64,000 nt of DNA, taken from assembly GCA_027563935.2 (NCBI GenBank), contig CM050454.1, positions 5,236,001 to 5,300,000 of the forward strand, written 5' to 3'. The stretch comes from Costus lasius (Eukaryota; Streptophyta; Magnoliopsida; Zingiberales; Costaceae). Of this stretch, positions 10,864-21,808 are shown in pieces; positions within the stretch are counted from its first letter, which is position 1, and each line of letters starts with the position of its first letter. A program made the position numbers and the translations under genes. Under the pieces are notes generated by a model. The model worked only from the letters and a program-made list of their open reading frames with translations, was not told where the DNA came from and ran no database searches.

Positions 10864-13374
10864 TCAAGTCCATCTCCTGGAAGCAGAGATATAATTAGCT
10901 TTGTGAGGAGCAGTACTTCTGTTTCTCTTGCAATCTTCAGTGGTCTTCTGTCTCAATGCAGAAGTAGGTGTAGATATGTGACTCTTGCGGTTCTCTTTGA
11001 GAGGACTAACAGATCTCTGCTTTGAAGGATCATCCGTTGATTTGCTTAAGGGAATTGAATGCTTGACCAAGGGGTGTGTTTTGTTTTCTAAGCTTCTAGT
11101 GTCAAGATGCTGGGAAATATCCCTAGTAACTGAGTGTTTGGTGGTCACAGGAGAATCTGGATCAGAAGATGAGGGACTACTGCTGCTCATGTCATACAGA
11201 ATATTAGTTGTTAATACTGGAGGGTGGCAACTGTCAGAGCATGAAGCAGCATTATAAAGAGCGTTTGAAGCAGAAGAACCTCTTCTAAGCCTTGTCAATT
11301 CTATAACCTACGAAGAATTTCATGGCATTAGCTAGAGCAGTAGACATTAGAATGCTTGTGAATCTCTTTGAAATCTCGAAATTAGTAATCGATATTGGAT
11401 TTTTCACGCTACCAGTGAACAGAAACTGTACCTGTTTCTCTAGAACAGTCATATCCTTCTTCAATTTGGAGATCACCAAGTTTTTCCTTCTAATAATTTC
11501 TTCTAACTCTGATATCCTCTATTGAAAGAAAGTAGTGAGCAATCTAGCTATGAGTTTGAGTACAATGACTGGACAAGAATTACCTTAGATTCAGCAGCCG
11601 TAACTGCATTAGTAGCATCAGTTAATTCCTTTATTTTTCCATCCTTCTCTTCCAACTCCTTACGAAGATTGTACAACTCTTGCTCGGTTGCTAGCGTGCT
11701 AAGCTGAAAGCAACAAGCAACAGATGTATCATAGTGAAGATGATACAGTACTTGTGTTGAGATAAACATACGGAAATCAGGAAATCCATTGATAACAGTA
11801 CAATCATTAACCAGTAAATTGATCTACTAAATCATGTTGAGTTTCATTCTAGGAATCGAGTATAGTAAAAGTGGCGTACTAACTCGTCATACGATCAAGT
11901 TATCCCTCAAAAAGTTTAATTTTTTGCGCTCAATTTTCTCTGTGGCACAGATAGTAGACACGCATTATTCATGTAGCCTACAACAGAGACAGATTTAGGA
12001 GCTAATTTGGTGATTTTTGTAAGCTTTGAGAAATACAAGAACTGCAGCCATGCCAATCATGACTTAGAATAGTAAATGTTTTATTCAAGTAAACAAAATA
12101 ACAAAACCGAGTTACTGAATTATTTGAGATTTCTTTACCTGAAAGTCCACAGTAGATGCAACACTCCAATTAAAATCAGACAAATCAGACATTCGACGTT
12201 CTTCTTGTTCTATTGTTACTGTATGACCTGCATTGAAGAGCTCCTCTTTTGGAATTGGGGATTCTTCCTTGATATCCTGTGGACAAGGTAATCCGCTGTA
12301 TCAAAAATAATATACAGTTTTCAAGTAGTAAACTTTATTGTTTAAGCAAGTCAATTACTTTTCCTTCAGGTAGCTCAGTCGATATATTCTTGCAAAGAGG
12401 CACAATTCCACTCTCAGGATTCAGTTCTTGCAGTGGGTTTCTAGAACAGCAAAATTTACATGCTCCCTCCGCCATCTTAGATTCGGTACCAATTTGATAT
12501 TTATCAATTGGAACCCCCAAGATGCATCTGCCTACTTGATCTGGAAGAGAGTTCATCTGCTCTAATATATTATCAAACTTCTCTTGCATTCTCAGAAGCA
12601 GATTATCCTGTTTCAGCAAGTAAATTTTGTTTTACTTCGTGAGGCGATTTCCATTAGATATGACTATGATGCCATTTAATTGCAAATATGTATAGTGAAG
12701 GAAAATTTTCAGTCTACATTTGACAATCAACGTTCAAATGCAATAATGTTTTAGCTCCACGTCCTATTCGCGGAGCTGATATCTTCAGAAGGTTCTGCTA
12801 ATCATACATGTCTACTCGACGGCCTCTTCCTTTCTCCAAATCTAATCTCAGCTAGTTGACCATGAAAATCTACAAATTTGCTCAACATAAAGCAAAAAAG
12901 AAACAAAAAAATACCACCAGTAGCAGAACCTAAGAGATTGTCCTTAGTGTTTACAAATCAGAATGCAGGAAGAACATGTTTTAAGTCAAAGGGAAAAAAA
13001 ATCCTTTTCTAAGATCTAGAACTCACTCTTATCTCGACGGATCTCTGCAACTGCGCAATCTTCTGTGACCTCTTCGCGGCGGTTGCAACGGCGGCGACAA
13101 CGAGGACACGCTGAAGAGGGCTAAAGAGCTCCCAGGCCACCACCTCCTCGCTGACCAATCCGTCTCCAATCGCGGCGGCCGACGTAGCCTCCTCGGCGCC
13201 CACGAGGCGACCCTGGAGGGAGATCCACGCGATCTTCCTCCGCGCCGGACGGCGCGGCTCCGCGAAGCCGCTCGAGAGTCGGCGAGGGGAGGGGGACGCG
13301 ATGTGGGCCAGCGAGACGCGCGCCGGAGTCGGAACGTCCGGGCCGCGGAAGGAGGATCTCTTGTCGCCGTCCAT
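10864..13374 (-). CDS. Coiled-coil protein of unknown function, six exons, 461 residues
   Basis: Minus-strand exons are 13374-13027, 12607-12359, 12276-12139, 11703-11584, 11518-11432 and 11307-10864 (stop TGA). All five introns are phase 0 with GT-AG borders, and the CDS sums to 462 codons. The N-terminus is MDGDKRSSFRGPDVPTPARV then IASPSPRRLSS; a weakly hydrophobic stretch (AWELFSPLQRVLVVAAVATA) precedes helical sequence. LATEQELYNLRKELEEKDGK and ISELEEIIRRKN continue the coiled coil. The C-terminal exon is Ser/Thr/Lys-rich and probably disordered, ending SASRRWT. I do not recognise a named family; it looks like a conserved plant gene because the exons join cleanly. Confidence 0.8.
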
Positions 13375-13858
13375 CTTTCGGATGGGCGGCCGTGGATGCA
13401 GACAAGGAAAGCGTTGCGGGCGGACGCTGCGAAATTTTGAAAAAAAATTTCAACCGGATGGAAAGTAAAAAGGGCGACTTTGGAGATCCAGAAAAGATGA
13501 TTTGGGAGTATTCGGTCATGTACCTTCTATGTTATTGGACAGAGACCTGGCCCACATTGTAGTTCCACACGGTAAAGTCAGAGGTATTACGACGGGTCTA
13601 TGTTACTGGTAGTAAGAATTGGAAAGAATGGGACGGTGAGGAGGTACTAGCCGTTTGTAATATAAAGTATTTGACTATTAAGTAATGATAATTATTTGAC
13701 TGGATTGCAATAAGTCCTTCCCAAGTGTAGTTGCTTGTGTTGTTGCATTGAAACTTTGGAAGGCAATCTGTTAAATTTAAATTCCCAATTGACTATCCAA
13801 ATTTGGTGTAGAGAGGTAGGATGAGTATAATTTAGGATCTAATTTGATGTTTCCAAAT
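13375..13858. other. Upstream region of the coiled-coil gene
   Basis: This is the promoter side of the minus-strand gene. A 36-base segment containing TATAATTTAGGATCTAATTT at 13825-13860 recurs at 14252-14287, on the far side of the MITE. No other gene is seen. Confidence 0.4.
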
Positions 13859-13861
13859 TTA

Positions 13862-14203
13862 GGGCCTGTTTTGGCATGTTTTGAAATTGATTTTAAATAG
13901 TTTTTAAATAGAAATATGTCAGAAATGTGTTTGATAATAAAAAATAGAAATAAAAAAAAGTTAAATCTCTCAAAGCTACAATGTGATGTTTTTGTTGTTT
14001 CTGTTTTTCTAAAAAAATAATTTGTATAATTTTGATTATTTTTTTAATTATTATTATTTTTAATAATATAAAAATTTAATAATAAAAAATAAATAATTAT
14101 TTTAAAATTTGACAGTAGTTAAAAAGTTATTTACCAAACATCTTATAAATTTTGATAGCATAGTATAGTTATAAAGCTACTAGGAGCGGTGTCAAATAGG
14201 CTC
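13862..14203. mobile_element. Tourist-like (PIF/Harbinger) MITE, copy 1
   Basis: TTA flanks both ends (13859-13861, 14204-14206). The left end is GGGCCTGTTTTGGCA, and the right end reverse-complemented is GAGCCTATTTGACAC. The inner motif ACCAAACATCTTATAAATTT is shared with the element at 49909-50326, so they are one family. There is no coding capacity. Confidence 0.65.
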
Positions 14204-14567
14204 TTAGGATTTATTTAAGTCAAAAGGGATACTAAGATAGATTGACTTTCGATATAATTTAGGATCTAATTTGATCATTCCAAATTTATGAACTATTTGA
14301 CTTTCGATATTTGTTGAGTACTCAAAATCTATATGTTTTTTAAAGCCATCTTTACTTAAGCTTAATGCTACTTGAGTTTGTGAGCATATGAACTTTTATG
14401 AATAAATTCAAGTTCTTAAATAAATTTTAAAGTAAGTAATTTTAAACACAAGAAGCGGAAACTAAAAGAGAATACAATTATAAGGGGTCGGAATGGAAAC
14501 TTGCCACCGACGAAACAAAGATAAGGAGAAAAACTGCACTTTTCCTCGCCTTCTTTGTCCCCAAGCT

Positions 14568-14996
14568 TCAAATCCTCGCAATTTTGGCCGCTCGGACGAC
14601 GGGATTTGCTTGGGCGATATCCGCCCGGCCTGCGGCCTTGTAGTCGAAGCCGCAATTGTGGCGATCGGAGTAGCGGTGCTCCCCGCAGAACAGCACTCCG
14701 CACCGGCACCGGAACCCCGTGAGTCCCACCCGCTTGCGGCACGCCAAGCACCGGTTCACCTCCCTGGAGGCCATCGGAGCTTCAATTGCTGCAGCATCCG
14801 CCATAGTTCCTCCCCCCTTCGCCTCATCCGCCGGAATCGGCGAGTCGGGAGACCAGATCGGAGGCGCTGACCCGGAGGAGCACCCGTTGTCGGTCGCTGG
14901 ATTGCCCGGGAAGCTGCAGTTGTTGAGGCAGAGGGGAGCGCGGAGCTCCGCTTCCTCATCTGGCTGAGCGATCAATCCCTTCCTCTTCTTCTCCAT
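14568..14996 (-). CDS. A20/AN1 zinc-finger stress-associated protein (SAP), A20 finger degenerate
   Basis: This is a single-exon frame of 142 residues, usual for plant SAPs. The N-terminal A20 region ([18 protein letters not shown]) has C23, C27 and C39, but the fourth zinc ligand expected at residue 42 is Gly. The AN1 finger is complete: C83, C86, C97, C99, C104, H107, H113, C115, followed by the family C-terminus [18 protein letters not shown] and KIARI. SAPs are stress-induced ubiquitin-linked regulators (family knowledge). A TATA box lies about 60 bases upstream of the start, and W-box-like TTGAC/GTCAA motifs cluster farther upstream. The start is the first Met of the frame. Loss of the fourth Cys should weaken zinc binding by A20. 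Confidence 0.9.
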   Translation of the reverse strand: MEKKRKGLIAQPDEEAELRAPLCLNNCSFPGNPATDNGCSSGSAPPIWSPDSPIPADEAKGGGTMADAAAIEAPMASREVNRCLACRKRVGLTGFRCRCGVLFCGEHRYSDRHNCGFDYKAAGRADIAQANPVVRAAKIARI

Positions 14997-15057
14997 CGCG
15001 ATCGAGAACTAGAAATGGAGATCCGAGAGCGAGGAGGATTGAAGAAAGGGTGGGGGG

Positions 15058-15065
15058 TTTTATAG
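15058..15065 (-). promoter_or_regulatory. TATA box of the SAP gene
   Basis: CTATAAAA on the minus strand, 62 bases upstream of the SAP start codon, implies a short 5' leader of about 30 bases. Confidence 0.6.
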
Positions 15066-15455
15066 AAGAAAGAGAACGCGTACCGAAGTTTGTGTGCCCG
15101 TCGAAAGAGTCAAACAAGTGGTGCAGTTAGTAGAGATGAGGGGCATTTGGGTAATGGTGTGCTCCGTCAACGGTCGCACACGCTTAGTCAGCGCTTGGTG
15201 GTTTCCAGTTTCCAGGAGAATTAACTTCGTATGCCGTGTTCGGCTCAGCATCTGCGTCACCCCGCCGGCGGTCATCACAACGAGCGCGTGGCCCCCGATG
15301 CCGCGCCGTCGAGTCGCACATCAACTCCACTGACGATTCGTTGTTAACTGAGAGAGTCAACCTCGTTGACCTTTTGTATGCTTTGTCAAAAGCACATGAA
15401 AATCAAGCTCGGGAACATAAACATTTGCAGACGTCAACTTCGCGGACCTTTCTTT
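15066..15455. promoter_or_regulatory. Upstream region of the SAP gene with W-box-like motifs
   Basis: GTCAAC/GTTGAC motifs occur near 15110 and 15165, and as a close inverted pair at about 15356-15370. W-boxes bind WRKY factors and are common in stress-gene promoters, which would fit a SAP gene. The 79- and 75-codon plus-strand frames here have no recognisable domain. Confidence 0.35.
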
Positions 15456-15466
15456 GCTTATAATGG

Positions 15467-15890
15467 AAAAAATTTCTCCGCGGAGGGGGCCGCGGAAAAA
15501 TTTTTCCGCGGTTCCTTTCATTTTCCTATTAAAAAATATTTTTTTTTATATTTTTTTTTTTAGAAATACTCTACTCCTTATAATCTATCCAATGGTATTA
15601 AATTTAGGGTATTTTAGATTATATACATACATGAAATACCCTATACAAAATTGCATATAAGACAAAACAATATTTTATATATAAATTTGTATAGAGTTTG
15701 TATAGGGTATTTCATACATGTATATAATCTAAAATACCCTAAATTTAATACCATTAGATAGATAATAAGAAATAGAGTATTTCTAAAAAAAAAATAAAAA
15801 ATTTTTTTTTTTAATATAAAAATTAAGGGAACCGCGGAAAAAATTTTCCGCGGCCCCCCCCCCCCCCCCCCCCGCGGAGAAAACGCGCCC
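15467..15890. mobile_element. Foldback (Mutator-like) element with CCGCGG-rich ends and 11-bp TSD
   Basis: A perfect 11-base duplication, GCTTATAATGG, flanks it (15456-15466 and 15891-15901). Each arm is roughly 190 bases: CTCCGCGG, a G/C run, CCGCGGAAAAA, TTTCCGCGGTTCC, AT-rich sequence, then TAATACCAT and TAGGGTATTTTAGATTAT, all mirrored. The right arm contains a run of about 20 C. Long inverted repeats with a 9-11-bp duplication fit Mutator-like elements. There is no coding capacity, and the transcript would be an almost perfect hairpin. Confidence 0.8.
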
Positions 15891-15901
15891 GCTTATAATG
15901 G

Positions 15902-16552
15902 TCGTAGGATGAATTTTATCCCTTTTTCTCATTTACTAAGGCGGACAGAAACATAAGAGGAAAACGAAGAAAAATAGTAACATTTTCCTTTATTTCAATA
16001 AAGTGGATTGCTGCAATAAATTATTCTATGCTCTTGCCTGCGCATTATCATCACTGCTCTCCCGCTCGTCGCAGCTATTGCCTCGCTGCTCTCTTGTCGT
16101 TGCTCGCTTGCCTTGCCGTTGCTGCCTCATTGATCTCCCGCTGCTGCTTGCCCGCCTCGCTGCCACCCTCTCTCGGCGCTTTCCTGCCTCACGGCCTAGC
16201 CCGCTCGCCCGCTCGCCTCTCGCCAATGCAGCCACCTACTTGCCCGCTCACCAGCTCGCTGCTCGCCTCTTGTCATTGCCACTGCCTGCTCGCCGCTCGC
16301 CTCTCATCGCCGCTACCGCCTGCTCGCCCGCTTCTGCCCACTTCATTTCTCCTCCGTTCACCTATGTTCTATTTCATTTGCCAACCAGTCGCCCGCGTTC
16401 TCCTTTGTTCACAAGTGTTCTCTTTTGTTCGCCGTGGTATGCCAGTTAGGCGAGCTCACAGTGATTCGCTAGTTGGACGAGCTTTGTGTCTCCTCCCCTT
16501 CTGCCGCCCGACTCCTCTTTTCCCCTTCACAAAAAACAGGTCACTTAACTAT
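15902..16552. other. C/T-rich low-complexity stretch, no gene called
   Basis: About 16030-16440 is a degenerate run of CTCGCC/GCTGCT words that keeps frames open (148 and 203 codons on +, both low complexity). The predicted peptides are Ser/Leu/Pro/Arg repeats without a domain. I regard these frames as composition artefacts. Confidence 0.5.
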
Positions 16553-17062
16553 GGCCTGTTTGGCATAGCTGGTCAGCTGCTTTTGTTGGTTAAAATAGCT
16601 AATTTTGAAAAGCTGGAATGTTTGGCAAGCTGCTTTTAGGTTTGGAACCTAAAAGCAATATGGGTTTGGAAAGCTAGGAGGGAGCTAGTTTTCGCTGCTT
16701 TCTAACTATTTTTCTTCCTGTATCTCATATCTACACCTACATCCGTATGTCTTTTCGATAATAAAATTATTATTTTAATAAAAAATATTAAATTTAGAGG
16801 GAGCTAGTTTTCGCTGCTTTCTAACTATTTTTCTTCTTGTATCTCATATCTGCACCTACATCCGTATGTCTTTTCGATAATAAAATTATTATTTTAATAA
16901 AAAAAATATTAAATTTAAAATTATTTTAAAATATTTTTTTTAAAAAAATAACTATTATAGCAGTTTAGCCAAACACCTTTTAATTTTTTCAACCAACTAT
17001 TTTTCAACTAGCACTTTAATAACCAACCAAAGCTAAAAGTTTCAACTATTCCAAACGGAGCC
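16553..17062. mobile_element. MITE with GGC..GTTTGG termini and an internal tandem duplication
   Basis: The left end is GGCCTGTTTGGCATAG; the right end reverse-complemented is GGCTCCGTTTGGAATAG. TAT lies on both sides (16550-16552, 17063-17065). A 119-base block starting GGGAGCTAGTTTTCGCTGCT at 16680 is repeated almost exactly from 16799 to 16917. The terminal motif resembles the PIF/Harbinger MITEs elsewhere in the window, but the TAT duplication is not the usual TWA. Confidence 0.55.
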
Positions 17063-17245
17063 TATGTTTCCCTCCCCTCCTTTTGTCCTTTCTTTCTTTC
17101 TTTTCCTTACCTCTAGCTTTCCCTCCATTCAAGTAAATAGAGGCAATGAATTTTGCTAAGCAATTTGGTATATTGAAATTATTGTAACCGTACACCTGCG
17201 AATTTGTGCGCTGATTAAGTGACGTGTGATATATGCAGGTTGTCG

Positions 17246-18511
17246 CGTTAGAATAGAGAGAGAGGAGAGGAGATGAAAAATAAGGGTTCTATTGTATTAA
17301 TTTATTATACTTTTATATATACTACTAAGTGCATAAAAATAATATTTTAATTATTATTTATTATATAAAAATAATACTATTCCTAATATTACTAAGTTTA
17401 ATTATTATTAATTTTAATATTCTACCTCAAGCTCAATCTGTGATGACCCAAAGTTGAGAGTGAATATAACAGCAATTGTAGACTTCGAGAATGTGACAGT
17501 AACCAAATACACAATTGAGTTGAGATGTGATTGACATGAAGAAATGACTATTGTGTAGAGGTGTCTCCGCGGAAGCCAGACGAGTATAGAGCAAGTAAAA
17601 AAATATGAGATATAGATAGAAGACTCGTTGAAGTGTAGATTAATGACACCGGTAGAGATAGATTGTCATTGAGGAGGCTTGGTGTCACCTTTGAAGGCAA
17701 GTATAAGGTGCCTAACAAAAGTTGAGACGTGACTCACATGAGATGGCTAATGAGTAGAGGTATTTGCTTAGATATCAGGCAAGTAGTGGAGCAAGAAGAA
17801 ATCCAATACGTACATAGAAGATTGGTTGAAGAGTAGATCACCAACGCCATATAGATAGATCGTTGTTGAGGAGGCTCGCTGTTATGTAGAGATGTTACTT
17901 AGAAGGCAGGCTTAAGATGCCCATCAGATATTCCAATTGTCTAGAAATATTAATATGCACCAAGAAGCAAACGCCTATGCCAATAATAGATCAAAGCAGA
18001 GGCTGATGTCTGATGGATGATCCGAGGTTGCTAAGAATCGACTTTTGGATCATTAAAATCCTCATTTGATTCGCTGAGATATGATAATAACAATAAGGAC
18101 CATTGAAATTTAATGAACAAACTAAATCAGATTGAGCTGGCGCTGTTTTGAAACATTGAACTGGGTCAACCTATCGAAATTGGACTAAGTCAATGCAGCA
18201 AAGAGTTGATCTAGAACAAGAGATTGAATCAAACCCAAACCAATTCACCTAATACCATCTTATGGAGTTACTAGGCCTTAGAAAACCCCTATAATACCAT
18301 GTTAGTATAGAGGTAAGAGGCAGAGAAACGAGAGGAGACGAGAAAACCAAAGAAGGCTACATTGTATTAATCTTGTTATAATCTTATATAGTGTAAAGGT
18401 GCCTTTATATATAGAAAGATATTAAATAAATAAAAATAATATTTTAATTATTACTTATTATATATATAGAGCATACTGTATTACTAAGTCTAATTATTAT
18501 TAATTCTAACT
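17246..18511 (-). mobile_element. Small copia-like LTR element (minus strand), degenerate
   Basis: Direct terminal repeats of about 180-210 bases lie at 17246-17421 and 18300-18511 (both with TAATATTTTAATTATT and CTAATTATTATTAATT). On the minus strand the 18.3-18.5 kb copy is the 5' LTR, ending CTAACA and followed by TGGTATTATAGGGG (18286-18299), close to the initiator-tRNA-Met primer site. A polypurine-like GAGCTTGAGGTAGAA (about 17422-17437) precedes the 3' LTR. The interior has no coding frame and contains two imperfect repeats of about 190 bases (17520-17710, 17715-17915). No clear TSD is seen. It resembles a TRIM or short LARD. Confidence 0.6.
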
Positions 18512-19168
18512 GTTAGTAAACTCAGCACCCCAAATCAAATATGCACTAAATATTAGCTAACATAACATATACATAAAAGTTAGATATTATGATAAGTTTC
18601 ATGTATTTATGATCACTAAAAAATATCAAATAAAATATGATTTAGTTTTTAGATACAAGTTAGATTATTGTAGGTTAGAACATCAAATTTTGTGTATTTA
18701 TCGTTCAATCTTTTTCCTCTCTGCCTCCCAATAAAACCAAACAACAAGATTACTGGAAAAAAAAAACCAACAGAGGCGAATCCACATCAAATTTCACACT
18801 GGAGAAATCAACAGAAGCAACGAATCAAGAAAAGAGGCCTTTTCAAAACAGACAACTATGAACTAGCTATTGATCTTGATTCCATCTGTGACCTCTTTCA
18901 TGATCAGATAAAAAAAAATTCATCCAGGGAGCTCTAAGTTTCCATCATTTGGCATTGCCATTATGCATGAAGCATAAGACAATGAGAATGATGTCTAACC
19001 TGAGACTATGCTCTGAGCAGGTAGAGAAGAACTCACTATGAAACACAAAGAAAGGGGATGAAATCAGATGAGAAGCAACAAAAGAATGAGCATTCGGTGA
19101 GTAACAGCATTTCCACAAGAACATCAACTTCCCATATGTTTGCTTGAGTGTCCATACAGCAGAGAGTT
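18512..19168. other. Intergenic, nothing recognised
   Basis: No domain-bearing frame is present. The 81-codon frame at 18692-18937 is lysine/asparagine-rich and unconvincing. Confidence 0.4.
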
Positions 19169-19672
19169 AGGCCATGTTTATTTGGATGGAAAATTGGGAG
19201 GAATGAAAGGAAAAATAACTTTTTCGTCGTTTACTTGGACGGATGGAAAATGATGGAAGGAAAAGACGATGAAAAATTTTCTTATTTTCCACCGTTTGAC
19301 AATCCGCCCAAATCGGACGGAAAAACAAATTGCGTCACTTCGTCTGACAGCGTTACCCTAAACCTCTTCCTATTTAGTAATATGTATAGTTTTTAATATG
19401 ATTAAATAATATTTAGTAATTTTTATAGTTTTTAATAGTATTAAATAATATATAGTAATTTTTATGGTATTTAATAGTATAAAATAATATTAAATAATTC
19501 TCTGATATTAATAGTATTTATGTAATATTAGTAAAAATAATAAAAATTGTTTCATACTATCTTTCCTTCCAAGTAAACACAATGAAGGAAAACTTATAGT
19601 ATATTCTATCCATCTATTTTTTTTTTTTCTTTCTTTTACATAATTCATCCATCCAAGTAAATTAGTTCTTTT
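19169..19672. mobile_element. Putative MITE with TTTRCTTGGATGG-type termini
   Basis: The left end GTTTATTTGGATGGA is echoed in reverse complement at the right end (ATTTACTTGGATGGATG), and subterminal TTTACTTGGA motifs occur on both sides. The middle is AT-rich (TTTAATAGTATTAAATAATAT repeats). I could not fix a TSD. Confidence 0.45.
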
Positions 19673-20202
19673 AAGACTCTCCTTGTGCTGTGTCATCCAA
19701 AACAGTGGTATGGTAGGCCAAGAATCTCACTTCTGTACCTAAATGTGGATCAGATCCTAAAATTCTATGCTACTGAATTTTTCTTTTTCAATTTGAGGAA
19801 TTGATCATTGCAAATTCATTTTGCTGATGTGCTTTATAGCATAATTGTTTTCTTGTTTATGAGGGCTGCTTATTGAAATTTTCTTGCACACATTGCTATG
19901 TGCTGTTTGTCAAATTTTGATATCAATTATGGTATGATCTAATTTGTTTAATCACCAGGATTTAGCAGTGTTTTTACATATTACAGATGATTTCTTCTAA
20001 TACGATCCAGGAGAAAGAAGAGAAAACAACAGAAAAATGGATGAAGAACACACAGAAATCGCCAAATTGTAATCTTTTATCCCATTAATTTCATTCTCCA
20101 ATCACACAATCCGCACAAAACAACATCATACACGAAGGAAACCAACAAAAGAATAGAGATAAAAGACACAAACAATAAACCCAATTATTCATCAATGGAG
20201 GC
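19673..20202. other. 3' flank of the AG peptide gene
   Basis: The last 200 bases or so are the likely 3' UTR of the minus-strand gene. Nothing else is recognised. Confidence 0.4.
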
Positions 20203-20385
20203 CTAGTGCAGGAAGAAGGCGAAGAAGGAGAGGACGGAAGCACCGATGGCAGCTCCGACAGCGGGGGTCACCGCGAAGGAGGCGCTGGCGGGGCCAGGCG
20301 CTGCTGCGGGGGCATCGGCGGCCATGGCGGTGGTGGCCGCGGCGGCGGCGACGAGAGCGGCGCAGGCGATCTTCCTCATCTCCAT
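20203..20385 (-). CDS. Arabinogalactan peptide (AGP23-like)
   Basis: Sixty residues starting MEMRKIACAALVAAAAA; an upstream Met (20394) would add MQA. A signal peptide covers about residues 1-22. The short mature part ADAPAAAPGPASA carries Ala-Pro/Gly-Pro motifs for hydroxyproline O-glycosylation. The C-terminal hydrophobic tail (VGAAIGASVLSFFAFFLH) fits GPI-anchor addition. This layout is typical of classical AG peptides: heavily glycosylated, plasma-membrane-anchored wall peptides. MEM is chosen as start because family members begin MEMKKI. A TATA box lies about 117 bases upstream. The frame has no introns. Confidence 0.88.
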   Translation of the reverse strand: MEMRKIACAALVAAAAATTAMAADAPAAAPGPASASFAVTPAVGAAIGASVLSFFAFFLH

Positions 20386-20501
20386 TGCTTGCAAAGGGGG
20401 CGAGCTTCGGGGCTAGGGATGGGAAAGATCGAATGTGTTTTCGTCTCTCCTTTTTTTGTTGCTTTAGGCGGGCCTGAGGGGAAGGGGAGGGAGGGAAGGG
20501 G

Positions 20502-20510
20502 TTTTTATAG
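20502..20510 (-). promoter_or_regulatory. TATA box of the AG peptide gene
   Basis: CTATAAAAA on the minus strand, 117 bases before the MEM start, is well placed for a short 5' leader of about 85 bases. Confidence 0.6.
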
Positions 20511-20882
20511 GGCATGTGAAGGGTTTGTGGCCGTTGGAACGGTCAGAGGAATGGGCGGTGGGCTGCTGGTGGTGGACGCCATGATTGGCCAGCGAAGCTA
20601 ATACGTGCCTGCATTGCCATGGAAAATGGGGATTAATTTGACCGACTATCGGACGTTTAGAAGCCAAATGTAGACTAATTTGGCGCAAAGGCGCGTGTGG
20701 AACTCTAGAATTGGAGAACGTGGACGCTGACGTTTCTTTTGTTCAATTGCTGACTTCTCTTCCTTGTTCTTCATTGCCAGTTGTAAGGATTTCTAGAGTT
20801 CATTGATTCAAAATATTTAGTCAATGATCATATTTTTTTAATCTTATATTTGTTGCCACACATGATAAACTAGGGTTTTTAA

Positions 20883-21337
20883 CAGGGATGACAATAGGCA
20901 GAATATCTACATTTTTTATACCACCTATATCAAAACTTGATAATTCTTCTACTATTCATACTTGAATAACTGTCCGTCTTTTGGAACCCCTATCTACACC
21001 TTGGACTATTAAAAATTTAACTACTCGCTTAATACCCACACTCTATAAATACCCGATTTAAATACTTATCATATTAAATTTCAAAAATTCCGATATCCGA
21101 CTCCATAAAAACCCTAATGATGGCTAAATTTTGAGTAAGGTAAAACGGGTAACTGCCAATCCGATTATATAAACTGGGTTCAGGTAGTATATATCTGTCC
21201 TATGCTACTCGAACCCGACTCGGGTAGCATATACACTACCCATACTCGAATCAAACTCGATTAACAGGTACCTGATTATTTGTAAATGAGTTTAGGTAGG
21301 GTGAGCATTCACTAAATCACTAACAACTGTCATCCTA
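20883..21337. mobile_element. hAT-type MITE
   Basis: Termini are CAGGGATGACAAT and, reverse-complemented, TAGGATGACAGTT. Flanks are GTTTTTAA (20875-20882) and GTTTTTAT (21338-21345), an 8-bp duplication with one mismatch, as in hAT. The interior has repeated ACCCGA/CGGGTA words, like the hAT MITE in the tRNA array. Confidence 0.6.
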
Positions 21338-21676
21338 GTTTTTATGTGTCACATATTTTCATTGCTATAAGAAAATAAACAATTAGACTTAGTTCAAATT
21401 TAGAATTAAAAATTTTAATTGATTATGCAAAACGAAAGTGTCAATATCGATCTTAGGGAGAACAATGTCTCACTATTGTGCCTATAACCACCAATCACTA
21501 ATAACTTTTGCTCTCAATTGAGACTTCATTTGCTTATGTATGTGGGGTTCTTCATTAAGGACGAGATTAGGAGGAAGAATATAATGCTAATAGATTATTT
21601 AAATAACATTTATGGTATAATTTCAATTAATAAAAATAATATTGAATATGTCACAATATTATTGAGTTTTATAGAT

Positions 21677-21748
21677 GGGCATTTGGTCTTGGGGTATAAT
21701 TCTCGCTTAGGGTGTGAGAGGTCTTGCATTTAATTATGGAAATGCCCC
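21677..21748 (+). pseudogene. tRNA-Pro relic (anticodon AGG), plus strand
   Basis: It is exactly 72 bases with a pairing acceptor stem (GGGCATT/AATGCCC) and a recognisable anticodon arm CTCGC-TTAGGGT-GTGAG, giving anticodon AGG. The T arm is degenerate (ATTTAAT loop, poor stem), so the B box is damaged. The upstream GAATATGTCACAATATTATT is the array spacer motif in reverse orientation, so this is a dispersed monomer of the family at 49.5-64 kb. Confidence 0.7.
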
Positions 21749-21755
21749 ATTAGTA

Positions 21756-21808
21756 CTAGTATTTAATTGTTGGGTGTGAGGAGTCTCTAAGTTGAATTCT
21801 TGGAGTGC
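21756..21808 (+). pseudogene. Second, truncated tRNA-Pro relic
   Basis: GGGTGTGAGGAGTCTC and GTTGAATTCTTGGAGTGCCC preserve the 3' half of a tRNA-Pro directly after the first relic. The 5' half is decayed. Confidence 0.5.

Noticed and set aside
16003..16639. Plus-strand frames of 148 and 203 codons
   Set aside because: Low-complexity CTCGCC/GCTGCT repeats; predicted peptides have no domain and change character in every frame.
18960..19060. C/D-box snoRNA-like motifs (ATGATG ... CTGAG)
   Set aside because: Box spacing and terminal stem are not convincing.
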